A stretch of 64,000 bases of DNA from contig CALXGR010000001.1 of NCBI GenBank assembly GCA_944387885.1, positions 1-64,000 of the forward strand. The letters run 5' to 3'. The notes under the pieces are model-generated. The model was not told the origin of the DNA. It worked only from the letters and a program-made list of their open reading frames with translations, and searched no databases. The DNA is from an uncultured Clostridia bacterium. GTDB taxonomy: Bacteria; Bacillota; Clostridia; Oscillospirales; Ruminococcaceae. Both the position numbers and the translations under genes were made by a program. This document shows, in pieces, positions 7,999-20,604 of the stretch. Each line of letters starts with the position of its first letter. Position 1 is the first letter of the stretch.

Positions 7999-10097
7999 AA
8001 AATCTTACTGCTGTCTTTGCAACATTGCGGAAGAAAGGGAGAGGACAGTATCTTCTCCTTTCAGGATGTCTCTTTTTTGCAGTTCTTCTCATCACTGCCT
8101 TTTCCATGATGATGTATTCCCCCACTGTCCAGACAGTGCTGCCTCAGGGCGGCGATTCCCGGAAACAGGTCATGATGATTTTTGTTCTGGCCGTCATCGG
8201 CTGCGGGGCTTTTTCCCTCTATGCGGCAGGACTCTTTTTTCGGTACAAATCCCGGGAAGCCGGTGTCCTGCTGGCTCTGGGAATGAGCCGCCGGGCTTTG
8301 AACCGCCAGCTCTGCCGGGAGGTCCTGGGCCTGACCTTGGAATCCTGCGGTGCGGGTCTGATTCTGGGGACTCCTCTCTGCTGGGGGATCTGGTCCCTTT
8401 TTCGGCTGTTTCTGGTGGATACCCCCGAAATGCTTTTCATCTTTAACCTGCGTGCTTATACCGTTCCCTTTCTCTTTTTTCTTTTTGTTCTTTTCCTGCT
8501 TCTCATTATGGAGAACCGCTTTCTTGCCCGGGTAAATGTGTTGGATATCATCCACGAAAGTCATCGTCCTGAACCGGTCCGGGCTGTTCCCTCCTGGTAT
8601 GGGTGGGGTGGCATTCTCCTGATTGTTCTGGGCGGCAGCCTGGGGTACTTTGCCCCCAGTTTCTGCGTCCGGGTCCTTCAGTGGTATGCTCCCGGGTTGC
8701 TCACCGCTGTCTTTTATCTTCCTGCCCTGGTCGGGTTGTACTGGGTCCTTCTCTTCACTGTGGTAGGGGGCTGGCACCGTGGAAAACGCCGGTATGCCCA
8801 TCTGATTGAAAGCGGCATGATGCAGTTTCAGGGCCGGCAAACCGTCCGGAATATGCTGGTGGTGACAGTTTTGGTGGCAGGTGCCTACTTTGCTTCCTTC
8901 TACACCCCCATGATGATGACCTCCAGCCAGGCCGCCCTAAAAAATCGTGAAGCAGACTACCAGTTCTTTTATCGGGCAGATCAGGAGATGATTTCTCAAG
9001 CTGAAATCCAGGAACTGGCCCAGTCCTATTCTGCTCAGGTGGTAAATTACCGGGAGGTCTCTTCTATCACACTGGCCATCGACGGCGAGACCGAGGTGGA
9101 GACCGAGGGACCTATGGGTGTAACATACACGGTCCAGTACCAGGAAATGCGGTCAGAAGGACGTTTTTTCTCTGTTTCCGCATGGAATACCCTGGCCAGA
9201 GATAATTTGACCTTGGAGTCCGGACAATGCATTGCCTCTTTAGACCGGTACGGCTATCCATCCTCTATCTCCCTGGTTACCAATCCGGTGACGGGACAAT
9301 CTTTGAAGGTGGAAACCTTGCCTTCTCCTCTTTCCAGCCGTTTACTTTCCGACATCTACCTTCTCTCCGACCAGGATTACGCCCAGCTTATCCAGGGACT
9401 TACGCCCGAATGGCAGGAGGTACAGGTGGTCTTTGATGCGGAGAATGACAGCTATGCCCTGGCAAAAGATCTGTTTCACAGAATCGTAGAATCCTCCGGC
9501 CCTGAGACGGCGGTCTTTGACGGTTATGACCGAATCAGTAAAATGAATGCAGAAAAGGCCGGCGAAGTCTATTGGGGAGACCAGGTGGAAGAATTGAATC
9601 TCCCTGTTATCGACCTGACCCGGCCGGACAGTTCTTCCTTCCGCACCAACTGGCTGTACATGCCTCAATTCCAGGCGCTGGACGAGGGTGATTTTCTCTC
9701 CACCTATGCAGTCTATCTCCTGCTCTTTATCTTCATTTCCATTCTTTGTTTTGCAGCAGTCAGTGTAATTTTGTACACCCGGAGCCAAAGCCTGATTCTT
9801 TCCAACCTTTGGGTTTATGAAGATCTTCACAAGTTGGGTGCTTCCGCCGCCTATCGGCGGAAAACCGCCCAAGGCCAGGTCAAACGGGTATTTCTGGCAC
9901 CCCTGCTCACCGGCACCGTTTTGATTCTCTGCTTCTATCTCCTCATTCTTCTGGGCAACGGACGGGTCTGGGGAATTGATGCCAATGAGGCTGTTGCTTT
10001 TGCTGTTTGTCTGGCCCTGGCCGCCATCTGTTCTACCCTGTTTTATCTGCTCTACCGATTCACCCTGAAACAGGCCTGGCGCTTACTGAAGCTGTAA
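7995..10097 (+). CDS. FtsX-like ABC transporter permease, BceB type
   Basis: 700 residues with about ten membrane helices: one near the N-terminus, pairs up to about residue 250, then a large extracellular domain (about 310-560) and the C-terminal FtsX helices. This size and layout match BceB permeases, which recognise peptide antibiotics through the large extracellular domain. Classical Bce systems use an OmpR-type regulator and a short intramembrane kinase; the neighbour here is a LytTR/GHKL pair instead. Confidence 0.88.
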   Translation: MKNLTAVFATLRKKGRGQYLLLSGCLFFAVLLITAFSMMMYSPTVQTVLPQGGDSRKQVMMIFVLAVIGCGAFSLYAAGLFFRYKSREAGVLLALGMSRRALNRQLCREVLGLTLESCGAGLILGTPLCWGIWSLFRLFLVDTPEMLFIFNLRAYTVPFLFFLFVLFLLLIMENRFLARVNVLDIIHESHRPEPVRAVPSWYGWGGILLIVLGGSLGYFAPSFCVRVLQWYAPGLLTAVFYLPALVGLYWVLLFTVVGGWHRGKRRYAHLIESGMMQFQGRQTVRNMLVVTVLVAGAYFASFYTPMMMTSSQAALKNREADYQFFYRADQEMISQAEIQELAQSYSAQVVNYREVSSITLAIDGETEVETEGPMGVTYTVQYQEMRSEGRFFSVSAWNTLARDNLTLESGQCIASLDRYGYPSSISLVTNPVTGQSLKVETLPSPLSSRLLSDIYLLSDQDYAQLIQGLTPEWQEVQVVFDAENDSYALAKDLFHRIVESSGPETAVFDGYDRISKMNAEKAGEVYWGDQVEELNLPVIDLTRPDSSSFRTNWLYMPQFQALDEGDFLSTYAVYLLLFIFISILCFAAVSVILYTRSQSLILSNLWVYEDLHKLGASAAYRRKTAQGQVKRVFLAPLLTGTVLILCFYLLILLGNGRVWGIDANEAVAFAVCLALAAICSTLFYLLYRFTLKQAWRLLKL

Positions 10098-10125
10098 CCA
10101 ATACAGGCCTATTTAATTGAGTAAC

Positions 10126-10172
10126 TTAAAGAAGGACCGACTGTTTTATACAGCTGGTCCTTCTTTAATTAT
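10126..10172. terminator. Bidirectional terminator
   Basis: TTAAAGAAGGACC (10126-10138) pairs fully with GGTCCTTCTTTAA (10156-10168), between the converging permease and kinase-like genes. Confidence 0.9.
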
Positions 10173-10174
10173 GA

Positions 10175-10687
10175 TCATAGTTGTATCTGAATTTGATAAG
10201 CCTCATCTATCAGCAGATACTCCAACCCATATTTTTGAGCCTGTTCCAGATAATATGCGTTCTCCTGCATAACCGTGTCCATAGTACAGGAGTCGTCACT
10301 CACCCGATTTTCAATTACACCAGCATATTTCTTTATCTCGGAAAAATGCTCTTTAATATAGTTGCTGCTCATAACAAGGCAGTAATATTTTATCTGTGCA
10401 AGGTATTTCTCTTCAAAGTCCTTCTTCCAATCAAGAGGGATGTAACAGCCTTCTATGGTTAAATTCTGCCCATTTTCTATTGCAGTTTTTATGATTTCAC
10501 GGAGAATTGGCCACAGATAATCTGTCAGCGCCTCATCCTCCACGGGAGTCAGCTGTGTGCATCCGCTGCGGATAAGTCCCATTTTCAAATGATCAATTGA
10601 CAGGTAGGGGATTTTGTATTCTTCAAGGATTTTCTGGGCAAGGAGCGTTTTCCCGGTATGAGATGCCCCAGTTATCAATACTACCAT
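10175..10687 (-). CDS. P-loop nucleoside/small-molecule kinase-like protein
   Basis: 170 residues with an N-terminal Walker A GASHTGKT (7-14), followed by IDHLKMGL, which resembles the lid and substrate region of 2-phosphoglycerate kinase or adenylate kinase-like proteins. No substrate can be assigned. Its codons are visibly more AT-rich than those of the flanking genes, suggesting later acquisition. It stands alone, convergent with the ABC permease. Zeta-toxin-like and adenylate-kinase-like annotations are both possible; no antitoxin gene is adjacent. Confidence 0.75.
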   Translation of the reverse strand: MVVLITGASHTGKTLLAQKILEEYKIPYLSIDHLKMGLIRSGCTQLTPVEDEALTDYLWPILREIIKTAIENGQNLTIEGCYIPLDWKKDFEEKYLAQIKYYCLVMSSNYIKEHFSEIKKYAGVIENRVSDDSCTMDTVMQENAYYLEQAQKYGLEYLLIDEAYQIQIQL

Positions 10688-10904
10688 TTCCTCTTCTCCT
10701 TTTCATTTATTTCTTCTGGTTGCATCAGAAATTCCTGTTTCTTAAAAAACGAGATTTTCACCAGGCCTGCAACACATTATCATCATATATACGGTTAAAT
10801 AATACAATATCACCCAGCGTGATTTTTGTAAAAGCATATCATTGATAGTTATATTATGATATACTTAAAATCATAGATTAGGTTCTGGAAGGGAGCGGTG
10901 TATT

Positions 10905-11096
10905 TTGAATTGTCCATTTTGCGGAAAAGAAATGATGCAAGGTAAAGTGTGCAGCAATGAGGCCCTGTGGTGGCAGAGCGGACTGGATAAGTTCCGTCTT
11001 AATGATGAGGGCGGTGCTTTGGGACGCTTTAATGGTGACAGGATTACCGGATACCGCTGTGAGGAATGCAAGAAAATTATTATTGATGAAAAGTAA
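10905..11096 (+). CDS. Small zinc-ribbon protein (DUF6487-like)
   Basis: 63 residues beginning MNCPFCGKEM and ending with YRCEECKK, so two CxxC knuckles can hold one zinc. The start is TTG (10905) with a GGAAGGGAG site upstream. The family is known from many gut Firmicutes but its function is not. The family name is a tentative match from memory of the motif spacing. It sits alone in an AT-rich stretch. Confidence 0.7.
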   Translation: MNCPFCGKEMMQGKVCSNEALWWQSGLDKFRLNDEGGALGRFNGDRITGYRCEECKKIIIDEK

Positions 11097-11183
11097 TGTA
11101 ATATAGCTTTCCGTGCATCAGGGAATCCATCAGAATAAATTCTGGTTCAGATAATTAACCCTTTATACGGAATCATTTCAGGG

Positions 11184-11218
11184 AATCAGCCGGCCTATTC
11201 AGGCTGGCTGATTTTTGT
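11184..11218 (+). terminator. Terminator after the zinc-ribbon gene
   Basis: AATCAGCC-GGCC stem with a 6-base loop and a T5 run on the plus strand. Confidence 0.8.
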
Positions 11219-11330
11219 AAAACCCTTTTCACATAAACCATAGTCCGATACCTCCTACTGCGACGGTGCTTCTCGCCGCTATCTAAGATATTTCGGTATT
11301 ACTCGGACAATAAAAATCAAAGTTCAGAAA

Positions 11331-11377
11331 CATAAAACAACCCCGGAGATGCCTACTCTATCAGCATCTCCGGGGTT
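11331..11377 (-). terminator. Terminator of guaA
   Basis: 14-base-pair stem (11339-11352 with 11364-11377) followed on the minus strand by TTGTTTTAT, just after the guaA stop. Confidence 0.9.
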
Positions 11378-11384
11378 CAGTCTA

Positions 11385-12932
11385 TTATTCAAACTCGATG
11401 GTGGCCGGGGGTTTACCGGTGCAGTCATAGAGGACACGGTTTACATGCTTGACCTCATTGACAATCCGGCTGGTGACGGTGCCCAGAACACTCCAGGGAA
11501 TCTCGGCAGACTCAGCAGTCATAAAGTCAGTAGTGGTGACAGCACGGAGAGCAATAGCGTAATCATAGGTACGCTCGTCCCCCATTACGCCAACGCTCCG
11601 CATATTGGTGAGAGCTGCGTAATACTGGTTCACCTGCTTATCCAGACCGGCTTTGGCGATTTCCTCACGCCAGATAGCATCTGCATCCTGAACCATGGCA
11701 ATCTTCTCGGGGGTTACATCTCCGATGATACGGATTGCCAGTCCGGGACCCGGGAAAGGCTGACGGCTGACCAGATACTCAGGAATTCCCAGTTCCCGTC
11801 CAGCCTGACGGACTTCATCCTTGAACAGGTCACGGAGGGGCTCCACGATTTCCTTAAAGTCCACATAATCGGGCAGACCACCTACGTTATGGTGGCTCTT
11901 AATAACGGTGGACTCTCCGCCCACACCGGATTCCACCACGTCAGGATAGATGGTTCCCTGTACCAGGTAATCCACTGCCCCAATCTTCTTAGCTTCCTCC
12001 TCAAAGACACGGATAAACTCCTCGCCAATGATCTTCCGCTTCTTCTCAGGCTCGGTAACTCCGGCCAGTTTATCATAAAAACGCTGCCGGGCATTGACAC
12101 AGACAAAGTTCAGCTCATAGTTGCCTTCCGGGCCAAAGACCTGGCAAACTTCCTCAGCCTCATTTTTCCGGAGCAGGCCGTGGTCCACGAACACACAGGT
12201 AAGCTGCTTGCCCACAGCCTTGGACAGCATAACGGCAGCCACAGAGCTGTCTACGCCGCCGGACAGAGCGCAAAGCACCTTGCCATCCCCGATCTTGTTC
12301 CGCAGAGCCTGAATGGTGGTTTCCACAAAGGAGTCCATCCGCCAGTCTCCGATGCAGCCGCAGACGTTGTATACAAAGTTATGGAGCATCTTGGTGCCTT
12401 CCTGAGTGTGAAGCACTTCGGGATGGAACTGCACTGCATACAGTCCCTTCTCTGCATTTTCCACTGCTGCCACAGGGCAGTTATCAGTATAGGCACTGAT
12501 AGCAAATCCGGGAGCTGCCTGGCTGATGTAGTCATTATGGCTCATCCAGCAGATGGTATCCTTATTTACCCCCTGGAACAGCTTGCTCTCGGGATTCACA
12601 TGGACCAGGGTCTTGCCATATTCCCGCTCGGGAGCCCGCTCTACCTTGCCACCCAGCTGATGCATCATAAGCTGAGAGCCATAGCAGATTCCCAGCACCG
12701 GCACACCCCAGGTATAAATTTCAGGATCACAGGCAGCGGCATTCTCCAGATACACGCTGTTGGGCCCGCCGGTGAAGATAATTCCCTTGGGATTCTTCTC
12801 CTTAATCACCTGAAGATCGGTCTTATAGGAATAAATCTCACAGTAAACATTACACTCCCGGACACGACGGGCAATAAGCTGATTATACTGACCGCCAAAG
12901 TCCAGAACTATAACGGTTTCTCTTTGCTGCAT
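11385..12932 (-). CDS. guaA: GMP synthase (glutamine-hydrolysing)
   Basis: 515 residues, the normal length. Converts XMP, glutamine and ATP to GMP. The class I amidotransferase domain (about 1-195) has catalytic Cys83 in GICYGSQ and the His/Glu pair in VQFHPEV. The ATP-pyrophosphatase domain starts with the PP-loop SGGVDSS near 225, and the dimerisation domain ends in KPPATIEFE. It is monocistronic between two terminators; the 90-base leader is too short and shows no purine riboswitch core. Confidence 0.97.
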   Translation of the reverse strand: MQQRETVIVLDFGGQYNQLIARRVRECNVYCEIYSYKTDLQVIKEKNPKGIIFTGGPNSVYLENAAACDPEIYTWGVPVLGICYGSQLMMHQLGGKVERAPEREYGKTLVHVNPESKLFQGVNKDTICWMSHNDYISQAAPGFAISAYTDNCPVAAVENAEKGLYAVQFHPEVLHTQEGTKMLHNFVYNVCGCIGDWRMDSFVETTIQALRNKIGDGKVLCALSGGVDSSVAAVMLSKAVGKQLTCVFVDHGLLRKNEAEEVCQVFGPEGNYELNFVCVNARQRFYDKLAGVTEPEKKRKIIGEEFIRVFEEEAKKIGAVDYLVQGTIYPDVVESGVGGESTVIKSHHNVGGLPDYVDFKEIVEPLRDLFKDEVRQAGRELGIPEYLVSRQPFPGPGLAIRIIGDVTPEKIAMVQDADAIWREEIAKAGLDKQVNQYYAALTNMRSVGVMGDERTYDYAIALRAVTTTDFMTAESAEIPWSVLGTVTSRIVNEVKHVNRVLYDCTGKPPATIEFE

Positions 12933-13023
12933 CTTTTTTCCTCCTATGGCTGGATAATTTCTTACTGCTTATCATACCATTTTCCCTATGAAACGGCAAG
13001 TAAAATCCGACAATTCAGAAAGA

Positions 13024-13053
13024 AAAACCCCTGTCCCGAAGGACAGGGGTTTT
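13024..13053. terminator. Terminator of the str operon
   Basis: AAAACCCCTGTCC paired with GGACAGGGGTTTT around a CGAA loop, downstream of tuf. Confidence 0.9.
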
Positions 13054-13085
13054 AATAGCTTGGATGTTAATTCCAGATAACCGGA

Positions 13086-14288
<1,203 letters not shown>

Positions 14289-14351
14289 TGGAATTTCCTC
14301 CTTTAATCAAACACGACGGTTTAATTGTATGATACTAAATCTCTTCCAAAA

Positions 14352-14378
14352 AATCAAGGTGTTACCTGATTTTTTTAC
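14352..14378 (-). terminator. Weak hairpin between fusA and tuf
   Basis: On the minus strand AATCA-GGT pairs with ACC-T-TGATT and is followed by T6. The stem is short and AT-rich, so it is at most a partial attenuator inside the operon. Confidence 0.35.
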
Positions 14379-14382
14379 GAAA

Positions 14383-16503
14383 TCAGTCTTTCTTGCGGCC
14401 GGCCATTACGGTCTCCGCAATGCTCTTGGGCAGCTCGGCATAGTGGCTGGGCTCCATGACGTACTGGGCACGGCCCTGGCTGCGAGAACGCAGGTCGGTA
14501 GCGTAACCGAACATCTGAGCCAGAGGTACCAGGGCGTTTACACGCTGAGTACCGTTCATGGCCTCCATACCCTGAATCTGGCCACGGCGAGCATTCAGGT
14601 CGCCGATAACGTCGCCCAGGTATTCGTCGGGAGTGATGACCACTACCTTCATGATGGGCTCCATGATGCAGGGATCAGCCTTCCGCATAGCTTCCTTGAA
14701 TGCCATAGAACCGGCAATGGAGAATGCCATTTCGGAGGAGTCAACTTCATGGTAAGAACCGTCACGCAGGGTGACCTTCACGTCCACAACGGGGTAACCA
14801 GCCAGAACACCGGACTTCATAGCGCCCTGGATACCACTGTCGACAGCGGGGATATATTCCTTGGGAATGGTACCGCCCACAACGGCATTGATAAACTCGT
14901 AACCCTTGCCGGGCTCGTTGGGCTCGATGGTGATCTTAACGTGGCCGTACTGACCCTTACCACCAGACTGACGGGCATACTTGGTATCCTGGTCAGCAGC
15001 ACGGCGGATGGTCTCACGGTAAGCAACCTGAGGTGCACCTACGTTTGCTTCCACCTTGAACTCGCGGAGCAGACGGTCAACGATGATCTCCAGGTGGAGC
15101 TCACCCATACCAGCGATAATGGTCTGACCAGTCTCTTCATCGGTCCAGGTACGGAAGGTGGGATCTTCTTCAGCCAGCTTGGCCAGAGCCACACCCATCT
15201 TCTCGTTGCCGGCCTTGGTCTTGGGCTCGATAGCCACACGGATAACAGGCTCGGGGAAGTTCATGGACTCCAGAATGATGGGGTGCTTGGGATCACACAG
15301 GGTGTCGCCGGTGGTGGTGTTCTTCAGACCTACGGCAGCGGCAATATCGCCGGCATAGCAGGTCTCAATGTCCTTCCGGCTGTTGGCGTGCATCTGCAGG
15401 ATACGGCCCATACGCTCGTCAGTATCCTTAACGGAGTTGTAAACGGTGGAGCCGGCATCTACCTTACCGGAGTAAACACGGAAGAAGCAGAGCTTACCAA
15501 CAAAGGGGTCGGTAGCGATCTTGAAAGCCAGGGCTGCGAAAGGCTCGGTGTCGCTGGAGGGGCGATGCTCCTCCTCGCCGGTCTCGGGATTGGTGCCCTT
15601 GATGGCCTCAATATCGGTGGGAGCGGGCATATAGTCAACAATAGCATCCAGCAGCTTCTGCACGCCCTTGTTGCGGTAGGAAGTACCGCAGATCACGGGA
15701 ACGATGGTGTTGGCGATGGTAGCCTTCCGCAGAGCAGCCTTGATCTCCTCCTTGGAAATCTCCTCCCCTTCCAGATACTTCTCCATCAGCCCTTCGTCCT
15801 GCTCCACGATAGCTTCGATCATGGCGTCATGGTACTCCTGAGCCTTGTCCTTCATATCCTCGGGGATCTCCTCGACCCGCAGATCCTTGCCCATGTCATC
15901 ATAGTAGACATCGGCCTTCATGTCGATCAGGTCGATAATGCCCTTGAACTCATCCTCTGCACCGATGGGCAGCTGGATGGGAACTGCATTGGCCTTCAGC
16001 CGCTCACGGAGCATGTCCACGCAGCGGTAGAAGTTGGCACCCATGATGTCCATCTTGTTGACGTATACCATACGGGGTACCTTGTAATCGTCAGCCTGGC
16101 GCCATACGGTCTCAGACTGAGGCTCAACACCGCCCTTGGCGCAGAGAACGGTTACGGAGCCGTCCAGAACACGCAGGGAACGCTGAACTTCAACGGTGAA
16201 GTCCACGTGGCCGGGGGTGTCGATGATGTTGATCCGATGCCGATTCTTCTTCATAGCAGCGGGATCGTTCTGAAGCTCGGTATGGCTCCAGTAGCAGGTA
16301 GTAGCTGCGGAGGTGATGGTGATACCACGCTCCTGCTCCTGAACCATCCAGTCCATAGTGGCGGCACCGTCGTGGGTCTCGCCGATCTTATGGTTGATAC
16401 CGGTGTAGTAAAGAATACGCTCGGTAGTGGTGGTCTTACCTGCATCGATGTGAGCCATGATACCGATGTTTCGAGTCATCTCCAGAGATACTTCTCTAGC
16501 CAT
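14383..16503 (-). CDS. fusA: Elongation factor G
   Basis: 706 residues; ribosomal translocase. G1 [10 protein letters not shown] (about 17-26), DTPGHVDF and NKMD mark the GTPase; domains II-V follow, ending in the C-terminal block [14 protein letters not shown]. Placed 24 bases after rpsG in the str operon. Confidence 0.98.
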   Translation of the reverse strand: MAREVSLEMTRNIGIMAHIDAGKTTTTERILYYTGINHKIGETHDGAATMDWMVQEQERGITITSAATTCYWSHTELQNDPAAMKKNRHRINIIDTPGHVDFTVEVQRSLRVLDGSVTVLCAKGGVEPQSETVWRQADDYKVPRMVYVNKMDIMGANFYRCVDMLRERLKANAVPIQLPIGAEDEFKGIIDLIDMKADVYYDDMGKDLRVEEIPEDMKDKAQEYHDAMIEAIVEQDEGLMEKYLEGEEISKEEIKAALRKATIANTIVPVICGTSYRNKGVQKLLDAIVDYMPAPTDIEAIKGTNPETGEEEHRPSSDTEPFAALAFKIATDPFVGKLCFFRVYSGKVDAGSTVYNSVKDTDERMGRILQMHANSRKDIETCYAGDIAAAVGLKNTTTGDTLCDPKHPIILESMNFPEPVIRVAIEPKTKAGNEKMGVALAKLAEEDPTFRTWTDEETGQTIIAGMGELHLEIIVDRLLREFKVEANVGAPQVAYRETIRRAADQDTKYARQSGGKGQYGHVKITIEPNEPGKGYEFINAVVGGTIPKEYIPAVDSGIQGAMKSGVLAGYPVVDVKVTLRDGSYHEVDSSEMAFSIAGSMAFKEAMRKADPCIMEPIMKVVVITPDEYLGDVIGDLNARRGQIQGMEAMNGTQRVNALVPLAQMFGYATDLRSRSQGRAQYVMEPSHYAELPKSIAETVMAGRKKD

Positions 16504-16527
16504 AATTCAACCTCCTAAAACAACGGA

Positions 16528-16998
16528 TCAATAGCGGAAATGAGCAAAAGCCTTGTTGGCTTCGGCCATCTTATGGGTGTCTTCACGCTTCTTCACAGAT
16601 GCGCCGGTGTTGTTGACGGCATCCATGATCTCAGCGGCCAGACGAGCAGACATGGTGCGCTCACCACGCTTGCGGCTGAACATGGTCAGCCAGCGCAGGC
16701 CCAGAGTCTCGCGACGAGCGGGGCTGACTTCCAGGGGTACCTGGTAGTTGGCGCCGCCTACACGGCGGGTCTTGCACTCCAGAGTGGGCATAATGTTCTC
16801 CAAAGCTTTTTCGAACATTTCCAGAGGATCGTTGCCGGACTTCTCCTTAACGATGTCAAATGCATCGTAAACGATCTTCTGGGCCACGCCCTTCTTGCCA
16901 TCCAGCATAATGCTGTTGACCAGACGGGTAACCATTTTAGAATTGTAAATAGGATCAGCGATCACATCACGCTTAGCGATATTACCTCTTCTAGGCAT
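16528..16998 (-). CDS. rpsG: 30S ribosomal protein S7
   Basis: 156 residues from MPRRGN, the universal start, with GGAGGG 7 bases upstream; a longer frame to 17016 is ignored. Primary binder of the 3' major domain of 16S rRNA and component of the exit site. Second gene of the str operon. Confidence 0.97.
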   Translation of the reverse strand: MPRRGNIAKRDVIADPIYNSKMVTRLVNSIMLDGKKGVAQKIVYDAFDIVKEKSGNDPLEMFEKALENIMPTLECKTRRVGGANYQVPLEVSPARRETLGLRWLTMFSRKRGERTMSARLAAEIMDAVNNTGASVKKREDTHKMAEANKAFAHFRY

Positions 16999-17123
16999 CG
17001 TTCTTCCCTCCTTCATAGAATGATATCATCGGTACTCGAAAGTAAATTTACTCCCGTTGTGCCAAAGGGGTTTTCCTGAGTATATCTAAGAAAACAAGCC
17101 TTTGGGGGTGGGGTCAGTAATCC

Positions 17124-17552
17124 TTACTTCTTCTTAGCACCGGCCTTGGGACGCTTTGCACCGTACTTGGAACGGGCCTGGTTACGGTTGGCCACACCCT
17201 GGGCATCCAGAGTACCACGGATAATGTGGTAACGAACACCGGGAAGGTCCTTAACACGGCCGCCACGGATCAGTACGACGCTGTGCTCCTGCAGGTTGTG
17301 GCCGATGCCGGGAATGTAAGAGGTGACCTCGATACCATTCGACAGGCGGACACGAGCAACTTTACGAAGAGCAGAGTTGGGCTTCTTGGGGGTCATGGTA
17401 CGAACAGCGGTGCAGACGCCACGCTTTTGGGGGCTGCTCAGATTGGTGTAAGCCTTTTTCTGAGAGTTGTAGCCCTTCTGCAGAGCGGGAGCAGTGCTCT
17501 TCTTATCCAGGACCTCACGGCCTTTGCGTACGAGCTGGTTAAAAGTAGGCAT
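17124..17552 (-). CDS. rpsL: 30S ribosomal protein S12
   Basis: 142 residues from MPTFNQ with AAAGGAG upstream. Decoding-centre protein. The loops TPKKPNSA and GRVKDLPG carry the lysines whose substitution gives streptomycin resistance, and both are wild type here. First gene of the str operon, preceded by a strong promoter. Confidence 0.97.
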   Translation of the reverse strand: MPTFNQLVRKGREVLDKKSTAPALQKGYNSQKKAYTNLSSPQKRGVCTAVRTMTPKKPNSALRKVARVRLSNGIEVTSYIPGIGHNLQEHSVVLIRGGRVKDLPGVRYHIIRGTLDAQGVANRNQARSKYGAKRPKAGAKKK

Positions 17553-17645
17553 TGTTTTCTCCTTTCTTTTCGTTATGTTTTGTTGTTTATGCAGATTTAC
17601 CAAACCGATTTTAGGCATAGTATACCCACAAACCACAACGGTCTT

Positions 17646-17674
17646 ATATTACCCTAAAAAAAGGCCGCTGTCAA
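17646..17674 (-). promoter_or_regulatory. str operon promoter
   Basis: On the minus strand TTGACA (17669-17674) and TAATAT (17646-17651) are 17 bases apart, about 95 bases before the rpsL start. Confidence 0.85.
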
Positions 17675-17738
17675 CAGTATTTCCGTAAAAAAATCATAAA
17701 ATCAAAACGGAATCCTGTATTCAGTCGGCCTTGGGCCT

Positions 17739-20600
17739 TTATTCTTCTTTTTCAGTGTCGGAAACCGGTTCCCGGTCCCGTTCCAGAATGGGTTTCAGGT
17801 ATTTTCCGGTATAGCTGTCCGGGTGATCGGCCACTTCCTCGGGAGTTCCCTGGGCCACCACCAGGCCGCCCCCGTCTCCCCCGTCCGGGCCCAGGTCAAT
17901 GATATGGTCTGCCCGCTTGATGAGGTCCAGGTTATGCTCAATCACAATGACAGTATTGCCCGCATCCACCAGCTTATCCAGCACCTTGACCAATTTGTGG
18001 ACATCATCCACATGAAGGCCGGTGGTAGGCTCGTCCAGAATATAAACCGTGTTTCCTGTCTGGACCTTGGCCAGTTCCAGTGCCAGCTTGACCCGCTGGG
18101 CCTCGCCGCCGGAAAGGGTGGTGGCACTCTGGCCCAGGGTGATATAATCCAGGCCCACGTCCCGGAGAGTCTCCAGCTTCCGGCGAATCTTGGGAATGTT
18201 GGCGAAGAAGGTGCATGCCTCCTCCACTGTCATATCCAGCACATCCGAAATGGTCTTACCTTTATAATGGACTTCCAGGGTCTCCCGGTTGTACCGTTTT
18301 CCCTTACACACTTCACAGGGGACAAAGATGTCGGGAAGGAAGTGCATTTCCACCTGGAGGATACCGTTGCCCTCGCAGGCCTCGCACCGTCCGCCCTTCA
18401 CATTGAAGCTGAACCGTCCTGCCTCATAGCCCCGCATTTTGGCATCCTGAGTCTGGGCAAAGAGGGTCCGGATGTCGTTGAACACCCCTGTGTAGGTGGC
18501 AGGGTTGGACCGGGGAGTCCGGCCAATGGGGGCCTGGTCAATTCCGATGACCTTGTCCACCCATTCCATTCCCTGCACATCCTGGTGTTTGCCGGGACGG
18601 ATGTGGGAACCGTTCAGTTCCCCTGCCAGCCGCTTGAAGAGAATCTCGTTGACCAGGCTGGACTTGCCGCTGCCCGACACACCGGTGACACAGATGAATT
18701 TTCCCAGAGGGAATTCTACGTCAATGTTCTTCAGGTTATGCTCGGTAGCCCCAAGCACCTTGAGAGAGTGCCCGCTTCCGGCTCGGCGGAAAGGAGGCAC
18801 CGGAATTTTTTTCCGGCCGCTGAGGTAGGCGCCGGTGATGCTCCGCTTCACCTTGCAGACCTGTTCCACCGTTCCGGCAGCTACCACCTCGCCCCCGTGG
18901 ATTCCCGCCCCGGGGCCAATATCCACCAGATAGTCGGACTGGCGCATGGTATCCTCGTCGTGTTCTACTACAACCAGGGTGTTTCCCAGGTCCCGCAGCC
19001 GTTTCAGGGTATCGATGAGCTTGTCATTGTCTTTCTGATGCAGGCCGATGCTGGGCTCGTCCAGCACATACAGAACTCCGGTGAGGGCGCTGCCGATCTG
19101 GGTGGCCAGACGAATCCGCTGGCTCTCGCCGCCGGAGAGGCTTCCCGCCTCCCGGGCCAGGGTCAGGTATTCCAGACCCACGCTCTGGAGGAATCCCAGC
19201 CGCTCCTTGACTTCTTTCAGAATGGCGCTGGCGATTTTTTCTTCCTGAGGGGTGAGCTGAATCTGGTTGATGAAGTCCAGCTCCTCCTTGATACTCTTGG
19301 CGGTGAAATCACTGATGTTGATTCCGCCTACCGTCACGGCCAGACTGGTTTTTTTCAGCCGCTTGCCGTGGCACTCGGGACACTCCAGGCTGGACATGAC
19401 CCGGGAAATATCCTCTTTGATCCACTCGCTGGAAGTCTCCCGGAACCGCCGTTCCAGATTATTGACGATGCCCTCGAATTCGTTCCGGTATTCCCCGCTG
19501 CCGAACTCGTTTTCCCGATGCATGGTGATTCGCTTGCCCTTGGTGCCGTACAGGAGTGCATCCCGGGCTTCCTTGCTCAATTCCTTGATGGGGGTGTCCA
19601 GGGTGAAGCCATACTCATCCGCCAGTCCCTGGTAATACATGGCTGCCACCGAGCCTTCCGCCCAGTACCAGCCGCTGGCCTTGATGGCCCCGTCCCGGAT
19701 AGAAAGGTTGGGGTTGGAGATGATCAGGTCCGGGTCCACCTTCATAAAGGTTCCCAGACCGGTACATTTTTCACAGGCGCCGAAAGGGTTGTTGAAACTG
19801 AACATCCGGGGGCTCAGTTCCTCCACCGAGATATTATGCTCGGGGCAGGCGTAGTTCTGGCTGAACTGCATAGGCTCTCCCCCGATGACATCAATGGTCA
19901 CCAGGCCGTCCGCCAGGTTGAGGGCAGTTTCCAGGCTGTCCGCCAGGCGGCTGCGCAGGCCCTCCTTGATGGCCAGACGGTCCACCACCACTTCCACCGT
20001 GTGGCGGATGTTCTTGTCCAGGGTGATTTCCTCATCCAGGTCGTACAGGTTTCCGTCTACCCGCACCCGGGCGTAACCGCTGCGGCGGGCTGCGTCCAGT
20101 TCCTTCTGCTGGGTGCCCTTCTTTCCCCGGACCACCGGGGCCAGCACCTGGAACCGGGTCCCCGGCTCCAGCTTGAGGATCTCGTCCACCATCTCGTCCA
20201 CCGTCTGCTGGCTGATGGGCCGTCCGCAGATGGGACAGTGGGGAATGCCGATCCTGGCATACATGAGACGAAGGTAGTCGTAAATTTCGGTGACCGTCCC
20301 CACCGTGGACCGGGGGTTGTGGCTGGTGGTTTTCTGGTCAATGGAGATGGCAGGGCTCAGGCCGGTGATTTCATCCACATCCGGCTTTTCCATCTGGCCC
20401 AGGAACATCCGGGCATAGCTGGACAGGCTTTCCATATACCGGCGCTGTCCGTCCGCATAGATGGTATCAAAAGCCAGGCTGGACTTGCCGCTGCCCGACA
20501 GTCCCGTCATGACAATGAGTTTATTCCGGGGGAGGGTGAGACTGATATTTTTCAGGTTATGCTCCCGTGCCCCCCGAATGACGATTTTATTATTTGCCAT
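17739..20600 (-). CDS. uvrA: Excinuclease ABC subunit UvrA
   Basis: 953 residues from the ATG 4 bases after the uvrB stop, with AAGGAAG upstream; a GTG 24 bases earlier would overlap uvrB. Damage-recognition ATPase of nucleotide excision repair. Two ABC modules (GLSGSGKSS near 35, GVSGSGKSS near 640) each with LSGGE signatures, plus zinc modules with paired CxxC (CPIC, CEKC...CPEC, CEAC...CEVC). The C-terminal acidic tail is typical. Third gene of radC-uvrB-uvrA. Confidence 0.97.
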   Translation of the reverse strand: MANNKIVIRGAREHNLKNISLTLPRNKLIVMTGLSGSGKSSLAFDTIYADGQRRYMESLSSYARMFLGQMEKPDVDEITGLSPAISIDQKTTSHNPRSTVGTVTEIYDYLRLMYARIGIPHCPICGRPISQQTVDEMVDEILKLEPGTRFQVLAPVVRGKKGTQQKELDAARRSGYARVRVDGNLYDLDEEITLDKNIRHTVEVVVDRLAIKEGLRSRLADSLETALNLADGLVTIDVIGGEPMQFSQNYACPEHNISVEELSPRMFSFNNPFGACEKCTGLGTFMKVDPDLIISNPNLSIRDGAIKASGWYWAEGSVAAMYYQGLADEYGFTLDTPIKELSKEARDALLYGTKGKRITMHRENEFGSGEYRNEFEGIVNNLERRFRETSSEWIKEDISRVMSSLECPECHGKRLKKTSLAVTVGGINISDFTAKSIKEELDFINQIQLTPQEEKIASAILKEVKERLGFLQSVGLEYLTLAREAGSLSGGESQRIRLATQIGSALTGVLYVLDEPSIGLHQKDNDKLIDTLKRLRDLGNTLVVVEHDEDTMRQSDYLVDIGPGAGIHGGEVVAAGTVEQVCKVKRSITGAYLSGRKKIPVPPFRRAGSGHSLKVLGATEHNLKNIDVEFPLGKFICVTGVSGSGKSSLVNEILFKRLAGELNGSHIRPGKHQDVQGMEWVDKVIGIDQAPIGRTPRSNPATYTGVFNDIRTLFAQTQDAKMRGYEAGRFSFNVKGGRCEACEGNGILQVEMHFLPDIFVPCEVCKGKRYNRETLEVHYKGKTISDVLDMTVEEACTFFANIPKIRRKLETLRDVGLDYITLGQSATTLSGGEAQRVKLALELAKVQTGNTVYILDEPTTGLHVDDVHKLVKVLDKLVDAGNTVIVIEHNLDLIKRADHIIDLGPDGGDGGGLVVAQGTPEEVADHPDSYTGKYLKPILERDREPVSDTEKEE

Positions 20601-20604
20601 ACAG

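Noticed and set aside
12933..13020. Possible purine riboswitch before guaA
   Set aside because: The leader is under 90 bases and lacks the conserved loop pairs of the purine aptamer.
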